In this document: one piece after another, positions 8,648 to 18,200 of the stretch
How positions within the stretch are numbered: position 1 is the stretch's first letter
How the letters are laid out: each line of letters opens with the position of its first letter
Assembly (NCBI GenBank): GCA_026988515.1
Contig: JALSLA010000016.1
Location: 1 to 63,488 of the forward strand
Length of the DNA stretch: 63,488 nucleotides
Reading direction: 5' to 3'
Source of the DNA: Helicobacteraceae bacterium
GTDB lineage: Bacteria > Campylobacterota > Campylobacteria > Campylobacterales > Sulfurimonadaceae
Program-made: the position numbers and the translations under genes
Notes under the pieces: generated by a model
Databases searched by the model: none
Told to the model about the DNA's origin: nothing
The model's input: only the letters and a program-made list of their open reading frames with translations

Positions 8648-9930
8648 TGTGGGGCTCCTTGCTCCATAACATAGTCAATATAGTAGATGTCTCTTTGGTA
8701 ACTGTATTTGCTCTCAATTACTTTGGCTTTGGCAATATGATATTTTCCTTTGGCAAGCAAGAGATCATTGAGTGTGGCGACACCGTTTTCATAACGTACC
8801 CGTTCAATACGTTCACTCTCTTGTGTCAGTTGCATTTGTGCCTGCATACCGAGGTAGACAGTGTAGCTTCGGTTTACTTTGGCGACAGCGTGTGCAACAA
8901 GTTTTTTGAGATCAAGAAGGGTCTGTTCTTTGTGAAGTGATGCTTTGAGCGTGGCAACGGCCGCCGCTTGTGTTTGCATGCTCTTTAAGCCAAAATCCCA
9001 CAATGTGTATTGGGCATGAATGCCGGCTTGCCAGAGTGTTTCATGGTCCCATTGGCTGCGCTGTATGTCTTCTCCGTAATTTTTGCCGTAATAGGCATTG
9101 AAACTCAGTTGAGGAAATTGTGACGACCGGGTTTGCGCCTCTTTTTTTTCAGCCTGACGCACTTTGATCTGTTCTAACGCAACTTTAGACAACCGTGCCG
9201 ATGTCGCATAGAGCCTGTCTATGTCATAGTCGGGTGGAGAAACATCGATCTCAAGGGCTTCGAGCCCGTTTACCTCTTTGCCGACCATGGCGCTTAGTGT
9301 GGCTTTGGCAATGTCCATATCGGCCTGAAACCGTGCTTCTTGGGTTTGAGAGGCGTACAGGTCGGCACGAACTTTGAGCAGATCAAGCGATGCTTTTTTT
9401 CCCAATTCCACTTCGTAGGCAATCTGTTTTTTGAGTTGTTCAAGTGCCTGGCTGTAATGTTGTTGGGCGAAGTAAAGCTCCTGAAGCGACAGTATGGAGA
9501 GGTAGAGTGCGCGTATATTGTAAACAATCTGTTCACGGCTTAAATGACCTTTGGCATGCTCAAGTTCGTTACCGAGAGCGGCAATTTCAATGCGACGTGT
9601 TTGCGAAAATCCGGTAAAAAGAGGTACCCCGTAGCGAACTCCTGCCGAAACCAGATCTTTCGTAGTGGTAATGGGAGTGCCGCTTCCAATAGCACTGGGA
9701 GAGAGTGGGGCAAGGGTACGTTCGGTATTGTAGTGGGTATAGTCGGCAACAAGTTCAAGTGTGCCGTATTGCGCCGCTTTGCTCTGTTGATGCTGAAGGG
9801 CAGCCCGTGTTATTTCTGCTTGAGTCTGTTTTACAACGGGTGCATTCGCCATGGCATAATCAACCAGTTCGTTCAAAGTATCGCCGACGAGAGAGATGCT
9901 TACGAGTAGAAGATAGAGTATTGGTTTCAT
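8644..9930 (-). CDS. TolC-family outer-membrane efflux channel
   Basis: This 428-residue protein is the outer-membrane exit duct for the adaptor and pump that follow. It begins with a signal peptide (MKPILYLLLVSISLVGD) and has the two long Ala/Gln/Leu-rich helical hairpin repeats of the OEP family. GGGAG lies 15 bases before the ATG. It is the first gene of the leftward operon and shares an ATGA overlap with the adaptor gene. A TATAAC about 25 bases upstream on the minus strand is a possible -10 box. Confidence 0.88.
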   Translation of the reverse strand: MKPILYLLLVSISLVGDTLNELVDYAMANAPVVKQTQAEITRAALQHQQSKAAQYGTLELVADYTHYNTERTLAPLSPSAIGSGTPITTTKDLVSAGVRYGVPLFTGFSQTRRIEIAALGNELEHAKGHLSREQIVYNIRALYLSILSLQELYFAQQHYSQALEQLKKQIAYEVELGKKASLDLLKVRADLYASQTQEARFQADMDIAKATLSAMVGKEVNGLEALEIDVSPPDYDIDRLYATSARLSKVALEQIKVRQAEKKEAQTRSSQFPQLSFNAYYGKNYGEDIQRSQWDHETLWQAGIHAQYTLWDFGLKSMQTQAAAVATLKASLHKEQTLLDLKKLVAHAVAKVNRSYTVYLGMQAQMQLTQESERIERVRYENGVATLNDLLLAKGKYHIAKAKVIESKYSYQRDIYYIDYVMEQGAPQ

Positions 9931-10091
9931 GATTAGAGTCGTGCTCCCGTTTAGTTATAGGTGTAAGCGTACCATGTCTGTATGAATTTAAGGTGAATTG
10001 AACGTCATGAAACAGTGGGTATGCCAATAGCCAAAAATCTGACACTAAGAAAGTTCTAACCAAAAACGCTCTACACTTACAAATATAAAAC

Positions 10092-10152
10092 TTAAGGAGT
10101 ATCCCATGAAATTTACATGTAAACGGGTTCAGTCTGCAACAGTACTCCTTAA
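10092..10152 (+). promoter_or_regulatory. 10-base inverted repeat enclosing a ribosome site
   Basis: TTAAGGAGTA at 10092-10101 is the exact reverse complement of TACTCCTTAA at 10143-10152. The left arm contains the Shine-Dalgarno sequence AAGGAG of the mini-ORF at 10106, so in RNA the right arm could hide it. The loop is 41 bases and holds a TTTACATGTAAA palindrome. This may be a translational switch, or chance. The rest of the 9931-10247 gap shows only a small hairpin, GTTTGC/GCAAAC at 10209-10223. Confidence 0.4.
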
Positions 10153-10165
10153 ACTCTGGCGTTAG
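10106..10165 (+). CDS. Possible 19-residue leader peptide
   Basis: ATG at 10106 is preceded by AAGGAG at good spacing and reads 19 codons beginning MKFTCKR to a TAG at 10163. The first 18 bases, including the palindrome TTTACATGTAAA, recur exactly at the start of another mini-ORF at 58178. The peptide resembles nothing I know. Either it is a short leader in front of the TauE/SafE gene, or the palindrome sits here for DNA-level reasons and the reading frame is incidental. Confidence 0.3.
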   Translation: MKFTCKRVQSATVLLKLWR

Positions 10166-10247
10166 CCGCTACTTTTACCTACAGATCACAATATATTTTT
10201 CTTTAATTGTTTGCATAGCAAACGTATTTTATAAGCAGGACAGAACC

Positions 10248-10976
10248 ATGCAATGGACTATGGAAACATTTTTACTGGCGAATGTTATAGTAATTGTCAG
10301 CTCCATTTTACAGATGGCAACCGGAGTGAGCGTGGGCATGATCATTGTGCCTTTTTTGGCAATGATAAGCTATGCGCTCGTGCCGGTACCTATTGTATTT
10401 GCCTCTTTGGCATTAACCATGATGATGGCGTATCAAGGGCGACGCCATATTGACACACAGAATATGCCGCAAGTCGGTTTAGGTATGCTTACGGGTATTG
10501 TAGCGGCACTTGTTCTTTTGAAAACGGTTACTTTTGAATATCTGGGCATCATTTTTGGAGTATTTATTTTATTTTCAGTGGGCATCAGCATGAAAGTAAA
10601 GGCATTTCAACTTAGAAGACATATCAACTATTCGGGTGGTTTTGCAGCGGGTCTCATGGGTGCAATGGCAGCAGTAGGCGGTCAGGTGTTGGCGTTGCTG
10701 TTTCAGCACCACCCCTTGGCATCTATGAAAGCGACACTGGCATTTTTGTATACAGTTTTTTCACTGGTGATGCTTTTGGTGTTTTACATAGCGGACGAAC
10801 TGAATTACAATCAGATAATCTCAGGACTTTATATGATGCCGGGATTCTTCATAGGATTTGCGCTAGCTCCGCTGTTTTCACAATATTTTAACCCCAAATA
10901 CTCCAAAGCAGTGGTGCTGTCAATGGCTACGCTTGGAGCTTTGGTGTTAATAGGAAAAAGTTTGGCGGTATTATAA
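10248..10976 (+). CDS. TauE/SafE-family membrane permease
   Basis: This 242-residue integral membrane protein has about eight hydrophobic helices and the internal two-fold repeat of the TauE/SafE family. The first half is marked by TGVSVGMIIVPFLAM and the second by GFAAGLMGAMAAVGGQ, matching the GxGGG-like loops of the family. Members export or import sulfite, sulfoacetate or other organosulfur anions across the inner membrane. The substrate here is not determinable. It stands between the first efflux operon and a triheme cytochrome gene, with wide gaps on both sides, so it is probably its own transcript. Confidence 0.8.
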   Translation: MQWTMETFLLANVIVIVSSILQMATGVSVGMIIVPFLAMISYALVPVPIVFASLALTMMMAYQGRRHIDTQNMPQVGLGMLTGIVAALVLLKTVTFEYLGIIFGVFILFSVGISMKVKAFQLRRHINYSGGFAAGLMGAMAAVGGQVLALLFQHHPLASMKATLAFLYTVFSLVMLLVFYIADELNYNQIISGLYMMPGFFIGFALAPLFSQYFNPKYSKAVVLSMATLGALVLIGKSLAVL

Positions 10977-11145
10977 GGATTAATTTAGTGGACACCGTAT
11001 GGGCAACGCATCTCTCCCGAGAGTACTCTCACAACTATTTTTAATGGAGAACTAATATTTTTCTTTGTAAAATATATTAAAGTTTTGGGTTTAGATCAGA
11101 TATATCATTGAATGTAAGTAACACTAAAGCAGCAGGGTAGAGGTA

Positions 11146-11667
11146 ATGACAAAAGTAGGATTGGCAGCAGTTATGGCGGTAACGGTTTTAAGTGCTTCTG
11201 ACTACAGCTTTGTAAGACCGTTATGGAGTACCAATACCGTAATAAACAGTACGTCATTTCAGACAACACGCCACGGTGTTGTGGTAGAAGCAGATCATGG
11301 GAGTGCCGAATATTCGGTTAAATGCTTGGAATGTCATGACGGTATTAATGCCAAAAATGCGTTTATTACACGCCCGATGGACGCAAGTACGCAGAGTGTA
11401 GCACTTCGTGCAATGGCCGGAGATTCCAAACGCCATCACCCTGTCAATGTGGTCTATCTTGAAGGAAAAGCCGGTTTAAAACCGCTTCATAGCACGCTCA
11501 AAGGAGTGTGGAAGGGGAATGTTACTACGATTGCAGACATTTTAGTAAACGGGCGTGTGGAGTGTAGTACCTGCCATCTTGACCCGCATGTGATTGACCC
11601 CGATACGCAGACGTTGCGCAACGCTAATGCCAAAAGTGTTCTTTGTATGTCATGCCATAACCAATAA
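11146..11667 (+). CDS. Periplasmic triheme cytochrome c
   Basis: A 173-residue protein with a short hydrophobic N-terminus (residues 4-16) likely to be a signal peptide. It has three CXXCH haem c sites: CLECH at 60-64, CSTCH at 140-144 and CMSCH at 167-171. The wide gap between sites 1 and 2 contains several histidines (HH at 97-98 and H115) that could be distal ligands. It probably carries electrons in the periplasm; no partner enzyme is adjacent. The 169 bases upstream are AT-rich and show no clear structure. Confidence 0.8.
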   Translation: MTKVGLAAVMAVTVLSASDYSFVRPLWSTNTVINSTSFQTTRHGVVVEADHGSAEYSVKCLECHDGINAKNAFITRPMDASTQSVALRAMAGDSKRHHPVNVVYLEGKAGLKPLHSTLKGVWKGNVTTIADILVNGRVECSTCHLDPHVIDPDTQTLRNANAKSVLCMSCHNQ

Positions 11668-11735
11668 CTTCCAAAAAACAATTACATCTTATTTTTAATC
11701 TATTATTGTCTAAACTTCTATATAATCACGGAATT

Positions 11736-12065
11736 ATGAAACGGTATAAAAATACGATTCTTTCTACATTGCTACTGGCTTTTATGCTTTCGGTTGTTCA
11801 TGACTATGCCTTCTTAAATGCTTCGGCACAGTTTGCAAAGAACGAGCATGCCATTGCTACAGAAGCGATGCTGAATGTCACAGACGATGCTTCCGATGAG
11901 AGGCTTAAGCTTCAGTTACATCACGGCTTTCACGTGTTGCTGGAGACCCCTATGAAACTACATCATACTGCGGATGTTGTCAAGCAGTATGAAGTACCTT
12001 TTTATAATCAAAAAACACTGCTTTCCAGAGAGCATCCTGTACTGTTGCGTCCCCCTGTAGTCTAA
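11736..12065 (+). CDS. Small exported protein of unknown function before the metal-efflux operon
   Basis: This 109-residue protein starts with a basic stretch and a hydrophobic segment (MKRYKNTILSTLLLAFMLSVV), a signal peptide or anchor. The rest is soluble and contains histidine pairs (LHHGFHV, LHHTAD) and no cysteine, a composition seen in small periplasmic metal-binding proteins. The ATG at 11736 is preferred to an upstream in-frame start at 11706 because a TATAAT at 11721-11726 would place transcription start close to it. It lies just before the CusCBA-like genes, so a role in metal sensing or buffering is an inference from position. Confidence 0.55.
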   Translation: MKRYKNTILSTLLLAFMLSVVHDYAFLNASAQFAKNEHAIATEAMLNVTDDASDERLKLQLHHGFHVLLETPMKLHHTADVVKQYEVPFYNQKTLLSREHPVLLRPPVV

Positions 12066-12127
12066 ACTTTCAACCAACCACTCAACAAAACTTATTGATA
12101 AAAAGTATTCATTGTAAAGGAAAAGAT

Positions 12128-13297
12128 ATGCCTTATATCTTAATGATTCTTTTGCCGTTATGGGTAATGGCAGAAGATATTAATGTGCTCTATGAGCGCG
12201 TGACACAAAGTGATCTGTATAAGAGTTCGAGTCAGTCGCTCAATGCGACCGTAGAAGCGAAAAAAGCTTCGCTCTACAGTGACGGCTGGAATATAGGTGC
12301 CGATATCGGTCAATCTGAAGGTAGAGAAGGTGCCGATTCGGGTATGGAGTTTGGCCTCTCTCTTAGTAAAGATTTTAATCTTAACGCTACGGCAATTGAG
12401 CATTTAATCAATACAACGCAAGCCTATGCGGAGCATAAGAAAAAAATTGAAGAAAACCGACTGAAAGTAAAGCTATGGCAGCGTTACGGTAACTACTGTA
12501 TTACCCTGCAAGCTATTGAAGCCAAAGGCGAGTTGGGTGTTGTCTATGATACTATTAGAGACTATGTTGACAAAGGTGTTGAGTACGGAGAGTTTGATGT
12601 CAGCAAGTCGATTATGGCGCTATTGGCATTGGAAAATCTGAATTTACAGATCTCAAAACTTGAAAACAGTGCGCAGCATTACGAAGCGGGAATCCGAGCC
12701 ATTGTTCCGTTTGACGGACAGTTTGTCTGCCGGAAGTTGCGTCCGGATATTACACGACTGTTTGACTCGCAATATTCGGCATTCACTCCTGTATTGCAGA
12801 AGCAGATAGAAATTAACAAAGAGACGCTGGCACTGGCGAGCAAGAAGCTCTCAACAATCAATATAGGAACGTCGTACGCCAATGAACTCGATGCCGACAA
12901 GTACATGTTTAATGTCTCCATTCCGCTTGCTCTGGGCAATAAACAACAGGCGTCACGAGCATCGGCATTGCATGCTTTGCAGGCTTCAAATTATGAACTA
13001 GAGGGGTTTAAAAACCGTTATGCTCATGAGAGTGCCGCCATTGAGAGCCGTTTACGAATTTATAATAAGTATCTTAATACCAGCGACAGATTGATCAGAG
13101 AGTCGTCAAATAAACTGATTGAACAGAGCAATATGAGGTTTCGTGCCGGAGAAGAGAGTCTCATTGCTATGTTAAAAGCAACCGAAACAAAACTGCAGAT
13201 GATCGAGACAATTTTAGAACTTAAAATTGATCGACATAATGCCGTAGCACAATATATGTATGATTATGCAATAGATCCAAAAGGGGTATCGAAATGA
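12128..13297 (+). CDS. Outer-membrane channel of a CusC/CzcC-like efflux system
   Basis: This 389-residue protein has a signal peptide (MPYILMILLPLWVMAE) and long helical segments of the outer-membrane efflux protein family. AAAGGA precedes the ATG at 12128; the in-frame start at 12095 would add 11 residues with no ribosome site. An ATGA overlap joins it to the adaptor gene, so it opens a three-gene operon of channel, adaptor and pump. Sequence similarity to the TolC-like gene at 8644 is not obvious, so the two systems look independently derived. Confidence 0.82.
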   Translation: MPYILMILLPLWVMAEDINVLYERVTQSDLYKSSSQSLNATVEAKKASLYSDGWNIGADIGQSEGREGADSGMEFGLSLSKDFNLNATAIEHLINTTQAYAEHKKKIEENRLKVKLWQRYGNYCITLQAIEAKGELGVVYDTIRDYVDKGVEYGEFDVSKSIMALLALENLNLQISKLENSAQHYEAGIRAIVPFDGQFVCRKLRPDITRLFDSQYSAFTPVLQKQIEINKETLALASKKLSTINIGTSYANELDADKYMFNVSIPLALGNKQQASRASALHALQASNYELEGFKNRYAHESAAIESRLRIYNKYLNTSDRLIRESSNKLIEQSNMRFRAGEESLIAMLKATETKLQMIETILELKIDRHNAVAQYMYDYAIDPKGVSK

Positions 13298-14355
13298 TTT
13301 ATAAAACAGTAATGGCAGTAGTGCTGATGTTGGCGCCGCTTGCGGCAAAAGAGCTTATAGTTTCGGGTCAGAACAATATGGTAAAAACCGCTCTGCCGAA
13401 AGTAACGCAGCGTGTCTATTTAGGAAGTTATCTGGCACGGGGGTATGTGGCATCTCACGATATATTTCGTATTGATGCTCCAGTAGAAGGGGTTGTCGAA
13501 AAGCTCAATGTCAGTATCTACGAACCGATTCGTAAAGGCAGGCTGTTAGCGATTATTAAATCGCCAAAGATGCTGGAGCTTGAATCGACCTATATTAATC
13601 TTTTAATTGAAGAGGAGTTTTACTCTAACGAGGTGGCGCGGCTTAAGCCGCTTTATGAAGCCAAGGTCGTACCCAAAAAGCAGTATCTCAAAGTACTCAA
13701 CACTCTGAAAAAGTTTCAGACACAGACCAAGTTTTACTACCACTTGCTCCAGCAGTGGGGGTTGAGTAAACAGCAGATCAATACGATTAAAAGAAGTAAA
13801 AAGCCCATACCGGACATTGAAATATATGCTCCGATAGACGGTACGATTAACGATATGAATATTTTCCCGAAAATGTACTTGCAGCGTGGCGAACATATGA
13901 TGACCATACTCGATGACAACAATGCGCATTTGGTTGTGTCACTTCCGCTCAATGTGGCAAAAACGATGACGCTTAATCAAAAACTTTTTATTGACGACAA
14001 AGAGGTTGTTGTCAAATCCATTGCCGCAGAGATCGATGCCAGAACCCAAACTATAGCAGTGCATCTGTTGCCGCAGAAAAACATGCATGTGCTGTTAAAC
14101 GAGAAGAAAAACATTAAGCTGTATTGGCCTCAAGATGCACTAAGAGTGCCTTCGTCGGCTATTATTGATTATCATGATAGCGAAGCGGTTTTTGTCAAAG
14201 TTGAGAATGGCTACAAGCTTGTGAATGTGACAATTCTCGGACGGGACAATAACAGTGTCTATGTGACTGCCGGTAAACTGCATGCGAAAGATCGTGTTGC
14301 CGTGAGCGGTGTTATCTCCTTAAAAGGGGCTCTTGAAGGGCAAGATAATGATTGA
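13294..14355 (+). CDS. Periplasmic adaptor of a CusB/CzcB-like efflux system
   Basis: A 353-residue membrane-fusion protein. It has an N-terminal signal peptide (residues 1-18), a lipoyl half (VEGVVEKLNVSIYEPIRKG), a helical hairpin (about 90-165), the second lipoyl half (IYAPIDGTINDMNIFPKMYLQ) and beta-barrel domains. The methionine-containing segment around 190-200 recalls the Met-rich metal-binding features of CusB, but I cannot show they are equivalent. It overlaps both neighbours (4 and 8 bases). Confidence 0.85.
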   Translation: MIYKTVMAVVLMLAPLAAKELIVSGQNNMVKTALPKVTQRVYLGSYLARGYVASHDIFRIDAPVEGVVEKLNVSIYEPIRKGRLLAIIKSPKMLELESTYINLLIEEEFYSNEVARLKPLYEAKVVPKKQYLKVLNTLKKFQTQTKFYYHLLQQWGLSKQQINTIKRSKKPIPDIEIYAPIDGTINDMNIFPKMYLQRGEHMMTILDDNNAHLVVSLPLNVAKTMTLNQKLFIDDKEVVVKSIAAEIDARTQTIAVHLLPQKNMHVLLNEKKNIKLYWPQDALRVPSSAIIDYHDSEAVFVKVENGYKLVNVTILGRDNNSVYVTAGKLHAKDRVAVSGVISLKGALEGQDND

Positions 14356-17300
14356 CAAACTCATTAATATTGCGATTTCACAACGCATTTTTGCCGTGAT
14401 CATCGCCATTGCTTTAGCCGTTGGCGGAGTGATGTCGTACTCAAAGCTCACCATCGATGCTTTTCCCGATGTCTCAACGACTCAGGTTAAAATTATTATT
14501 AAAGCGCCGGGTATGACACCCAAAGAAGTTGAGCAGCAGATCACCATACCTATAGAGTTGGAGATGCAGGGCATTCCACATCAAGATATTGTCCGTTCCA
14601 TTTCAAAATATGCGCTGGCGGACATTACCATAGACTTTGAAGAGGGTACAGACCTTTATTGGGCACGAGATCGAGTGTATCAACGTTTTAATAACATTAA
14701 AGATGATCTTCCGGATTCAATGTTAGGCGGAATTGCTCCGGTAACGACACCGTTGGGCGAAGTGTTGATGTTTACCATTGATTCGAAGAGTATGAGTCTG
14801 GTTGAAAAACGTACGCTTTTGGATTGGGTAATCCGTCCGTCGCTTCGAAGCATAGACGGTGTTGCCGATGTAAACTCCCTTGGCGGTGAGGTACAGATCT
14901 ACAGAGTCAAACCTGATTTTGCACGGATGGCCGCACTGGGGATTACGCTCGATGATCTTCAGGAAAAAGTTGAGAAGAACAATGCCAATTTCGGTGCAGG
15001 CAGAATTGAACGCGGTGACGAGGCCCTTTTAGTACGTCTTCCCGGTCGCATGAAAGGTGTGGACGATATTGCCGATCTTGTTGTCAAAGTCGAAAAAAAC
15101 GGTGCGATTATTCGTCTTAGAGATTTGGCTACAGTCTCTGTAGATGCGCTGACCCGATACGGATATGTCACTAAAGACGGTATGGGTGAAGCGGTACAGG
15201 GGCTGGTTTTAGGTCTTAAAGGTGCCGATGCCTCGAAGGTGACGACTCAGGTACGGGAACGATTGGCAGAATTGGAAAAAAGCTTGGGAGATGATGTCAG
15301 CATAAGTATTTTTTACGATCGTAAAGATCTGGTCTCCAAAGCGGTCAATATGGTACAGACAGCCCTTGGCGAAGCCATTGTTTTGGTGCTTATAGTATTG
15401 TTGGTCTTTTTAGGAAGCATTGCGTCGGCGATCACGGTAGCGATGATCTTGCCACTGGCAATTTTCAGCGCGTTTATTCTCATGGACTATTTTAATCTCA
15501 GTCTCAATCTGATGAGTCTGGGCGGTATTGCCATTGCAATCGGTATGATTATAGATTCCGGCGTGGTGATGGTTGAAAATATCATTGCACGTTTAGCCCA
15601 TCCTGTCTCTAAGGAGATGAGCAAACTGCAGATTATCTATAAGGCGGCAACAGAAGTCAGTACACCGGTAATATCGGGCGTTTTAATTATTATTATTGTA
15701 TTTACGCCGTTACTGATGCTTGACGGTTTGGGCGGTAAGCTCTTCGCTCCGGTCGCACTGAGTATTGTATTTACACTGGCGGCTTCAATTCTGTTGGCGC
15801 TTTTTGTTATTCCGACGATGGCATCTTTTCTCATCCGAAAACCCCGACATGACGATACGTTGTTAATGAAATGGTTACTTAAAGGGTATGTGCCTCTGTT
15901 ACGAAAAGCATTTAAAGTGGAGTTTGGTATCTATGCGCTGTTACTGCTTCTGTTGGGAGGCACATTTTATGCGTTTAATAATATCGGGAAAACATTTATG
16001 CCGACCATGGATGAGGGAAACATTGTTATTGGCATTGAAGCGCCGCCGTCTATTAATATACCGGCGGGAATTGCGCTCAATACCGAGGTGCAAAAAAAAC
16101 TGATGCACGATGTTCCGGAGATAGCATCCATTATAGCCAGAACCGGTTCCGATGAGATTGGGCTTGATCCGATGGGACTTAATGACACCGATACCTTTTT
16201 GGTATTTAAACCCAAAGAGGAGTGGCGCGTTCACGATACCGAGTGGCTTAAAGATCAGATGCGAAAGTCGTTAGACGGTATTCAGGGGATCGAGTACGGT
16301 TTTACGCAGCCTATTGAGATGCGAACCTCGGAGATGTTGACAGGATCGCGAGGAGATGTCGTCATTAAACTCTTTGGCGAAGAGATTGAGACACTGAATG
16401 CGCTTGGCACACGCATTAAAGAGATTACGGAAAATATTGAAGGTTCTCAAGATGTCTATATGCGACAAAACGAAGGTGCCGCCTACCAAGAGTTACGATT
16501 TAATGATGAGAAGCTCGGCAATTACGGTTTAAATAAAAGTGACGTAGCGCACCTGCTCAAAGCATCTGTCAGCGGTGTTGAGATTGGAACCATCTATCAG
16601 GGGATGAAACAGTTTCCTATTGTCGTTAAAGGAGATTATTTACGAAAGAATCTCGATGAGATCTATCTTGTCAGCGCAACCGGTGAAGCGGTCGCATTGT
16701 CGGAAGTGGTGGAGATTGTCAGAAGCAGCGGACCCGTAGAGATTAAACATGAAAAAGCAAAACGTTTTGTCTCGGTTCAGACCAATGTCAGAGGCATCGA
16801 TTTGGTAACGTTTGTGGATCATCTCAAAGAGAAGATTGAAAACGACATCAAACTTCCTGCGGGCTACATGGTGACCTACGGCGGAGAGTTTAAAAATCAG
16901 CAGGCGACTATGGCAAGACTCTCTGTGGTGGTACCTATAGCATTGGTGCTTATTTTTATGATTTTATATATGACGTTTAAGTCGGTCACCCAAAGCATTA
17001 TTATTTTTACGACCATTCCGCTTGCCATGATGGGCGGTATTTTTGGATTGTACGTTACCGAGAACTATCTTTCGGTTCCGGCATCGGTCGGCTTTATTGC
17101 ACTGCTGGGGATTGCTGTTCTTAACGGGGTGGTAATGATCAGCTATTTTAATGAGCTGGCGCAGAACATGCGCATCAGCGAGGTGGTGATTGAAGGAGCG
17201 AAACGACGACTGCGTCCGGTTCTGATGACAGCTACTATTGCATCGTTGGCTCTGGTGCCCATGCTCTTTGCAACGGGACCGGGTTCTGAAATTCAAAAAC

Positions 17301-17410
17301 CGCTGGCTATTGTTGTTATTTTCGGTCTGGTCTCTTCAACGGCGCTGACACTGTTACTGCTTCCGATGCTGTATCAACGATTTGTCAACGATAACGTCGA
17401 AATGAAGTAA
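14348..17410 (+). CDS. Heavy-metal RND efflux pump (CusA/CzcA family)
   Basis: This 1020-residue proton-driven pump belongs to the heavy-metal branch of the RND family. Diagnostic segments are the N-terminal AFPDVSTTQVKI, the fourth-helix motif GMIIDSGVVMVEN with a single Asp, the loop FMPTMDEGN, and DPMGLNDTDTFLVFKP, which is typical of CzcA/CusA proteins. The ATG at 14348 is used; it overlaps the adaptor stop by 8 bases. An in-frame TTG at 14333 is possible but less likely. Monovalent (Cu/Ag) versus divalent (Zn/Co/Cd/Ni) export cannot be settled by eye. No two-component or MerR-type regulator is adjacent. Confidence 0.92.
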   Translation: MIDKLINIAISQRIFAVIIAIALAVGGVMSYSKLTIDAFPDVSTTQVKIIIKAPGMTPKEVEQQITIPIELEMQGIPHQDIVRSISKYALADITIDFEEGTDLYWARDRVYQRFNNIKDDLPDSMLGGIAPVTTPLGEVLMFTIDSKSMSLVEKRTLLDWVIRPSLRSIDGVADVNSLGGEVQIYRVKPDFARMAALGITLDDLQEKVEKNNANFGAGRIERGDEALLVRLPGRMKGVDDIADLVVKVEKNGAIIRLRDLATVSVDALTRYGYVTKDGMGEAVQGLVLGLKGADASKVTTQVRERLAELEKSLGDDVSISIFYDRKDLVSKAVNMVQTALGEAIVLVLIVLLVFLGSIASAITVAMILPLAIFSAFILMDYFNLSLNLMSLGGIAIAIGMIIDSGVVMVENIIARLAHPVSKEMSKLQIIYKAATEVSTPVISGVLIIIIVFTPLLMLDGLGGKLFAPVALSIVFTLAASILLALFVIPTMASFLIRKPRHDDTLLMKWLLKGYVPLLRKAFKVEFGIYALLLLLLGGTFYAFNNIGKTFMPTMDEGNIVIGIEAPPSINIPAGIALNTEVQKKLMHDVPEIASIIARTGSDEIGLDPMGLNDTDTFLVFKPKEEWRVHDTEWLKDQMRKSLDGIQGIEYGFTQPIEMRTSEMLTGSRGDVVIKLFGEEIETLNALGTRIKEITENIEGSQDVYMRQNEGAAYQELRFNDEKLGNYGLNKSDVAHLLKASVSGVEIGTIYQGMKQFPIVVKGDYLRKNLDEIYLVSATGEAVALSEVVEIVRSSGPVEIKHEKAKRFVSVQTNVRGIDLVTFVDHLKEKIENDIKLPAGYMVTYGGEFKNQQATMARLSVVVPIALVLIFMILYMTFKSVTQSIIIFTTIPLAMMGGIFGLYVTENYLSVPASVGFIALLGIAVLNGVVMISYFNELAQNMRISEVVIEGAKRRLRPVLMTATIASLALVPMLFATGPGSEIQKPLAIVVIFGLVSSTALTLLLLPMLYQRFVNDNVEMK

Positions 17411-17446
17411 GCCTGTCGATTACAGGGAGTGGCGTTTGAGAAGGTT

Positions 17447-18181
17447 TTAGAGTAAAACAATCTCCTTGGCGGCGGAGCGTGTCCCTTCTAACGGTACGTT
17501 CTGTGCACCGCGCACCGTGTAAACAAACGATATTTTAGTCTCTTGCGTCGTATTGGCATGGGCGCTGTGGAGTGTTTGGCAGTGAAACAGTACGATATCC
17601 CCGGCATTTAAGTTGGAGTGAACCCTGTGTTCAATAAGAGATCTGTTTGCTTCCAAATCGGTTCTAAAGCACTGCGTCGGTGTGAATTGCTCGGGATCGA
17701 ATGGCATGGTATGACTCCCCGGAATAAATTCCAAAAGGCCATTGTCTAAATACTCTTCGCCTAAACTCAGCCAAACACTGAGTAAATTGTCATTAACAAA
17801 ATGCCAATAGCGTCGGTCCTGATGCCAGCAGGTTGATGAGATCTCTGATGGAAATTTGGTCATTATTGAATTGTGGTGTGCCAATGTTAAAACGGGCGTA
17901 TCGTTAAGAAGTTCTTTGAGGATAGGACGTATTTTGTGATGGGTCATCCACCTTTGGAAAAGGGGATCTCTGTCATATACTTGACGCAAACGGCGTAATG
18001 TGGAGGTTGTACCGTCAATATTGTGATACTCCTCTTCTGTCTCAACAGGATCAGTTGCCAGCGCTATATGGCGTTTTGCCGCATTCAATAAGGCACTGCT
18101 CTCTGATGTAGAGAGAAACTCACGCAATATAATAAAACCGTCACGATGAAACTGTGTCACCTGTCTCTCTGTTAAGCGCAT
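17447..18181 (-). CDS. Phytanoyl-CoA dioxygenase (PhyH) family protein
   Basis: A 244-residue Fe(II)/2-oxoglutarate-dependent dioxygenase candidate. The iron-binding triad appears as the HxD in CWHQD and a distal His in LFHCQTLHSAHAN; an Arg near the end (YTVRGAQ) could hold 2-oxoglutarate. Between them lies the family loop LEFIPGSH. The ATG at 18181 has AGGAAGG at good spacing and replaces an upstream in-frame start at 18232 that would run through a palindromic intergenic repeat. Members hydroxylate diverse small molecules; the substrate here is unknown. It converges with the metal pump gene and is divergent from the deacetylase gene. Confidence 0.8.
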   Translation of the reverse strand: MRLTERQVTQFHRDGFIILREFLSTSESSALLNAAKRHIALATDPVETEEEYHNIDGTTSTLRRLRQVYDRDPLFQRWMTHHKIRPILKELLNDTPVLTLAHHNSIMTKFPSEISSTCWHQDRRYWHFVNDNLLSVWLSLGEEYLDNGLLEFIPGSHTMPFDPEQFTPTQCFRTDLEANRSLIEHRVHSNLNAGDIVLFHCQTLHSAHANTTQETKISFVYTVRGAQNVPLEGTRSAAKEIVLL

Positions 18182-18200
18182 CAAAACCTTCCTGTAGGAA

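Noticed and set aside
14333-14347. Start of the metal pump at the TTG at 14333
   Set aside because: The ATG at 14348 gives the family N-terminus and the usual short overlap with the adaptor gene; the TTG would add five residues without better ribosome-site spacing.
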